This document shows, piece after piece, positions 60,944-64,000 of a DNA stretch of 64,000 nt; position 1 is the stretch's first letter; the number at the start of each line of letters is the position of its first letter. Source of the DNA: an uncultured Clostridiaceae bacterium (lineage in GTDB: Bacteria; Bacillota; Clostridia; Clostridiales; Clostridiaceae); NCBI GenBank assembly GCA_946405135.1, contig CAMJGD010000009.1:46729-110728 (forward strand). The letters run 5' to 3'. The position numbers were made by a program, and so were the translations under genes. The notes under the pieces are model-generated. The model was not told the DNA's origin and searched no databases. It saw nothing but the letters and a program-made list of their open reading frames with translations.

Positions 60944-63001
60944 TTAAAACGGGATAAAATTATCATCATCAGTATCATCTGCAACATTAACTGCTTGCTT
61001 CCTGAATCTCGCTAACAACATCTCCCTTGCTTTTATTTTTTGTTCTACTCTTGCAATTATTAGTAAAATATTGTAAGGTAATTCTCCGTATCTTCTAACA
61101 AACTCTTTAAACAATTCTTCCTTACCATTTTCCTGCAAACTTGCTACTTCTGCATCTATATCTATTACAAAATTCCCGGCTTCTTTTTCTGCAAGTTTAA
61201 TTAATGTTGAAAACCAATCTGCTGTTCTTTCTGCGTTTGCATCGAAGGTGATTGCTTCTGCCACTGATGGCTCTGCTAATTGTGTTCCGTTGTGAGTAGT
61301 ATCATCACTCTCATTTTTCCATTCTTCTGCTTGTGCAGTCCAAAAATCTTTTCCATCATTATTATTCTTTTTATCTGTTTTATTTACTATCTTTACTTTA
61401 TTACTATCTTTACTATTATTGTAATCATCGAATGATAGAGCATTATTAATCATTCCTGAAATTATCTTACTTTCTGCTGTTTTTGTCTTTACTATTATAT
61501 CTCCAAAATCTTTCCAACTCTTATACTGCACAAAAGACACTTTTTTAAATCCTTTTTTTATTAATCTATTATAAGCATCTATGTTTCCTTTTTTGCCTGC
61601 CTCATCCCCGTCATAAGCCATTACGATTTCTGCATCAAGTCCAAATACTTTTTTTAGTATCTCTACCTGTGCAGAAGATAAATCTTTTCCCAAACTGCTA
61701 ACTACAGCTATATCACTAAATTTTTGTGCATATACTTTGATAGCATCTTTTGGACCTTCTGTTATTACGACTTTCTTTATACCTTCCATGCCTACATATT
61801 TATAAGCAAGGTATAGATGTTGACTTTTGTTAAATCCTGACGTTGATAGTACCTTTTGAGATAATTTTTTAAATTTTTCTTCCTTGCGTTTTTTTGCACA
61901 GTCATCCTTATTATATTTGAAACTATTCCAATAAACTTTTTTGTAATGTTCGTCATTTTTTACAAAGCATTCCCTGTCAGCATCATTGTCAAAAATACTT
62001 CTTCCCTGAATCCCAACTATATTCCCTTTCAAATCTTTTATAACATAACATATTCTATATCTAAAATCATTAATTTCTTTTGCTCCTGTTTTATTATTCC
62101 ATGTATTCACAGTATCATCTCTGTACAATACATCACACTCTATTAAAACATCTTTAGTAAATCCTTTTTTATACATATAATTGTATTTTTCTACGCAGTT
62201 GCCAACAATACTTGGTAGATATTTATTAGCATAAGAACTACACTTTTTTACTACATAATCTCCATTCTTTATTTTATTAATATCCGCATCATTACAATTT
62301 TTTAATGTATCCCATACCTCATCTATTATAGTTTCAATACTTCCTTCATCACCAAATATTTGCCATATATCTCCTGTACCTATATTACACTTACCACCAA
62401 CACAATTAACTAGGACAGATCCATTTTTATTTAAAAAGACTGCAAAATCTTCGTGTCCGCAAGAAGGACAATTAATTTTTATCATATCTTCGCCAAAAGC
62501 TAAATTATCTATCATTTTAAATTTATCTAATATCAGTAATAATCTATCTATTGTCCAACTTTTATCTAGTATTTGTTTCTTCCAACTTATTATATCTTTA
62601 TCATACTCATCAATTTCTTCACTATTGGTATTATCCCAAGCATCTATGACTTCTTTTCTTAATCTCCACTTTAGGTCAGTTGCTTTAGATAGAGCAGTGT
62701 TAATAACATTATCTACTTTATCTTCCTGGATGTTTTTAGGAAGGTTTTTAAAATCCAATTTTTCTGCTATCTGCTTCCATAAATCGTAATTTAGTTTTAC
62801 ATATTTATATGCCCAACTATTGCCACCTTTTGTATAGTAGTTATAGTTTTTTAGGTTTTCAAAATTAAAATCACTTTGAAGTAGCTCTGCTACTGTACTA
62901 TTGACAACGTAATTAAAATCTAATTTATCTCCGTTAAAAATAGTATTATATTTGTTTATTATCTTATTATAAGTTTCGATTTGATCTTTAAATAATCTCA
63001 T
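60944..63001 (-). CDS. DNA primase-like protein with zinc ribbon and Toprim domain
   Basis: 685 aa. Residues 1-165 are a helical N-terminal region without a known motif. A CHC2-like zinc ribbon follows (CPSC ... CVGGKC, Cys at about 178, 181, 200, 205). The Toprim domain contains VVITEGPKDAIKVYAQ (Glu415) and IVMAYDGDEAGKKG (Asp464, Asp466). The C-terminal 130 residues are charged, probably a helicase- or replisome-binding tail, ending DDDNFIPF. ATG 63001 has GGGAG about 11 bases upstream, the same leader as the next gene. No DnaB-type helicase domain is present. It looks like the replication protein of a plasmid, phage or integrative element. Confidence 0.8.
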   Translation of the reverse strand: MRLFKDQIETYNKIINKYNTIFNGDKLDFNYVVNSTVAELLQSDFNFENLKNYNYYTKGGNSWAYKYVKLNYDLWKQIAEKLDFKNLPKNIQEDKVDNVINTALSKATDLKWRLRKEVIDAWDNTNSEEIDEYDKDIISWKKQILDKSWTIDRLLLILDKFKMIDNLAFGEDMIKINCPSCGHEDFAVFLNKNGSVLVNCVGGKCNIGTGDIWQIFGDEGSIETIIDEVWDTLKNCNDADINKIKNGDYVVKKCSSYANKYLPSIVGNCVEKYNYMYKKGFTKDVLIECDVLYRDDTVNTWNNKTGAKEINDFRYRICYVIKDLKGNIVGIQGRSIFDNDADRECFVKNDEHYKKVYWNSFKYNKDDCAKKRKEEKFKKLSQKVLSTSGFNKSQHLYLAYKYVGMEGIKKVVITEGPKDAIKVYAQKFSDIAVVSSLGKDLSSAQVEILKKVFGLDAEIVMAYDGDEAGKKGNIDAYNRLIKKGFKKVSFVQYKSWKDFGDIIVKTKTAESKIISGMINNALSFDDYNNSKDSNKVKIVNKTDKKNNNDGKDFWTAQAEEWKNESDDTTHNGTQLAEPSVAEAITFDANAERTADWFSTLIKLAEKEAGNFVIDIDAEVASLQENGKEELFKEFVRRYGELPYNILLIIARVEQKIKAREMLLARFRKQAVNVADDTDDDNFIPF

Positions 63002-63115
63002 ACATACCACGCTCCCTTTTATGTTATATTTTAATCTGACTGGTCAGGTCAGATATGTACTGCATTACTGCTATGAGATGTGGTTTATGTATAAGAGGCT
63101 TAATTCAAAGCCCCG

Positions 63116-63601
63116 TTATTCTTCGTCTATCTTCTTCTTTAATTCTTTTAAAGATATTTCTTTTCCTCGATCGTCTACCATATATACATCTATTGTACTT
63201 TTTGTTTGCATTACACTATTATCTATTATACAAAAAGTTTTTATTTTAATCGTAAGCTCAATTTCAATATCAGATATATAGTAATAATTAGTTATAATAT
63301 CTGTATTTAGGAAACTTATACCACCGCCGAGTGATGTGTTATCGTTATATAAACCAGTTTCTCCATCATCACTATCTGCGTTACATATAAACTCATCTAT
63401 TTTTATTAATTTTATAACTCTATTTATTTCATATGCGAGTGCATCACTATAGCAATCATCATCGCATTTATGCTCATAATCATTGGCATATTCTTCGTAA
63501 CAATATAATTTAGTTATACTTGTAAATTCTCTATCTTTTGTATTGTCTATTATATCATTGTATAATTCTGTAAATTGTTCTAGTGTTAATTCTTTTAACA
63601 T
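63116..63601 (-). CDS. Hypothetical acidic protein upstream of the primase-like gene
   Basis: 161-aa acidic protein (many Asp/Glu, several Cys), starting MLKELTLEQFTELYNDIIDN. The C-terminal half is beta-rich (YYYISDIEIELTIKIKTFCII, STIDVYMVDDRGKEISLKEL). No membrane helix. Its start context AAAGGGAGTGGTATGT is nearly identical to that of the primase-like gene, so both may share a translational control. The family is not recognised. Its neighbours suggest a role in element replication or maintenance. Confidence 0.6.
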   Translation of the reverse strand: MLKELTLEQFTELYNDIIDNTKDREFTSITKLYCYEEYANDYEHKCDDDCYSDALAYEINRVIKLIKIDEFICNADSDDGETGLYNDNTSLGGGISFLNTDIITNYYYISDIEIELTIKIKTFCIIDNSVMQTKSTIDVYMVDDRGKEISLKELKKKIDEE

Positions 63602-63795
63602 ACATACCACTCCCTTTACTTTTTTATAATGCTTTATAAAAAAGCCTTATGTATTGGCGGTAGGAGTAACCGCCTCTCCTTATCTTGTATACATATTAGG
63701 ATAAGATTTTCTGCAAAATCAAGTATTTCTGCAAAATTTTTTGAAATATTTTTCTTGAGATTATAATAGCACTATCGTACAGACAAAGTCTAATT
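63602..63795. other. Leader with hairpin and direct repeats
   Basis: Holds a GGCGGT/ACCGCC hairpin (around 63657-63675) and two copies of TTTCTGCAAAAT (63708-63719 and 63726-63737), 18 bp apart, upstream of the minus-strand module. The spacing puts the copies on nearly the same DNA face, so they may be operators or iterons. Confidence 0.45.
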
Positions 63796-63957
63796 TTACT
63801 CTATATATCCACCTTGTTTTAGATATGTGTAAATAACCATTCTTAAAAATTTACTTGGTTTTACATTTTCTTTTTGCACAAGCTCTGTTATACGCTCATA
63901 TTCCTTATCATTTAAAGTTATAACTATCTTTCTTGCTCCTTCAGTTGTTTATGGCAT
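63796..63957 (-). pseudogene. Ribbon-helix-helix (CopG/Arc-like) gene with stop at codon 3
   Basis: Reading from ATG 63957 gives MP, then TAA (63949-63951), then TTEGARKIVITLNDKEYERI and a helical remainder TELVQKENVKPSKFLRMVIYT ending in GGYIE. This is the RHH pattern: a short beta strand (KIVITLNDKEY) and two helices. Many such proteins begin MPKTT..., so AAA to TAA at codon 3 would explain the interruption. No other ATG, GTG or TTG start with a ribosome site is in frame before the domain. It is either a pseudogene or uses a non-canonical start. Confidence 0.55.
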
Positions 63958-64000
63958 AATAAAAATGCAGAGTACAGCTGCTTAAAAGTGCACAAATAAA

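Noticed and set aside
63021..63281. Plus-strand frames opposite the 161-aa gene
   Set aside because: No ribosome site, antisense to a gene with a good leader.

Overview
The window is AT-rich (roughly 30% GC by eye) and its protein families point to a spore-forming Clostridium sensu stricto: bifunctional AdhE, a 2-enoate-reductase-type flavoenzyme, a SleL-like cortex glycosidase, a His/Tyr-rich coat-like protein, many two-component systems, strong AGGAGG ribosome binding sites and TTG/GTG starts. The species cannot be named from sequence alone. No rRNA, tRNA or CRISPR array was seen.

Positions 1-49 kb look like chromosomal core. On the minus strand a LacI-type regulator, deoB, punA and pdp (cut by the window start) form a nucleoside-salvage cluster. 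Three related 16-bp operators lie before the regulator and before deoB. Next come an acylphosphatase, a 2-enoate-reductase-like enzyme divergent from a PucR-type regulator, adhE, a MATE exporter, a sugar epimerase/dehydrogenase pair, an RmlD-like reductase, a HAD phosphatase and a first topoisomerase III paralogue. A regulatory stretch follows: a response regulator/kinase/lipoprotein operon, ttcA, an ECF sigma factor with a PH-like partner, an HsmA-type membrane protein with a 19-bp perfect inverted repeat in its leader, and a MacAB-like export operon with its own two-component system. After that are a three-gene ABC transporter whose permease carries a cut-down M1-peptidase ectodomain, a second topoisomerase III with zinc fingers, cell-wall and spore enzymes, an ABC-F ATPase, an L,D-transpeptidase, a large membrane protein and a LytTR/DUF3021 regulatory unit.

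From about 49.5 kb the content becomes accessory. A candidate structured RNA of about 240 nt, with its own extended -10 promoter, precedes a Tn554-TnpB-like tyrosine recombinase, a 62-residue protein, a TnpC/DUF6262-like protein and a solitary HK97-type prohead protease; no TnpA was found. Beyond it is a defence-like island: a HigB-like toxin with an HTH/ImmA-IrrE antitoxin-peptidase, a convergent sce7726/sce7725 pair, an N-terminal relic of a serine recombinase, and an unrecognised helical protein with two C-terminal membrane helices. An AraC regulator and a frameshifted relic separate this from a plasmid- or phage-like replication block (zinc-ribbon/Toprim primase, small proteins, and a ribbon-helix-helix gene with a stop at codon 3) at the right edge.

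The best candidates for undescribed biology are the RNA-recombinase-protease unit at 49.7-53.2 kb and the nuclease/partner/membrane-protein island at 53.3-58.5 kb.
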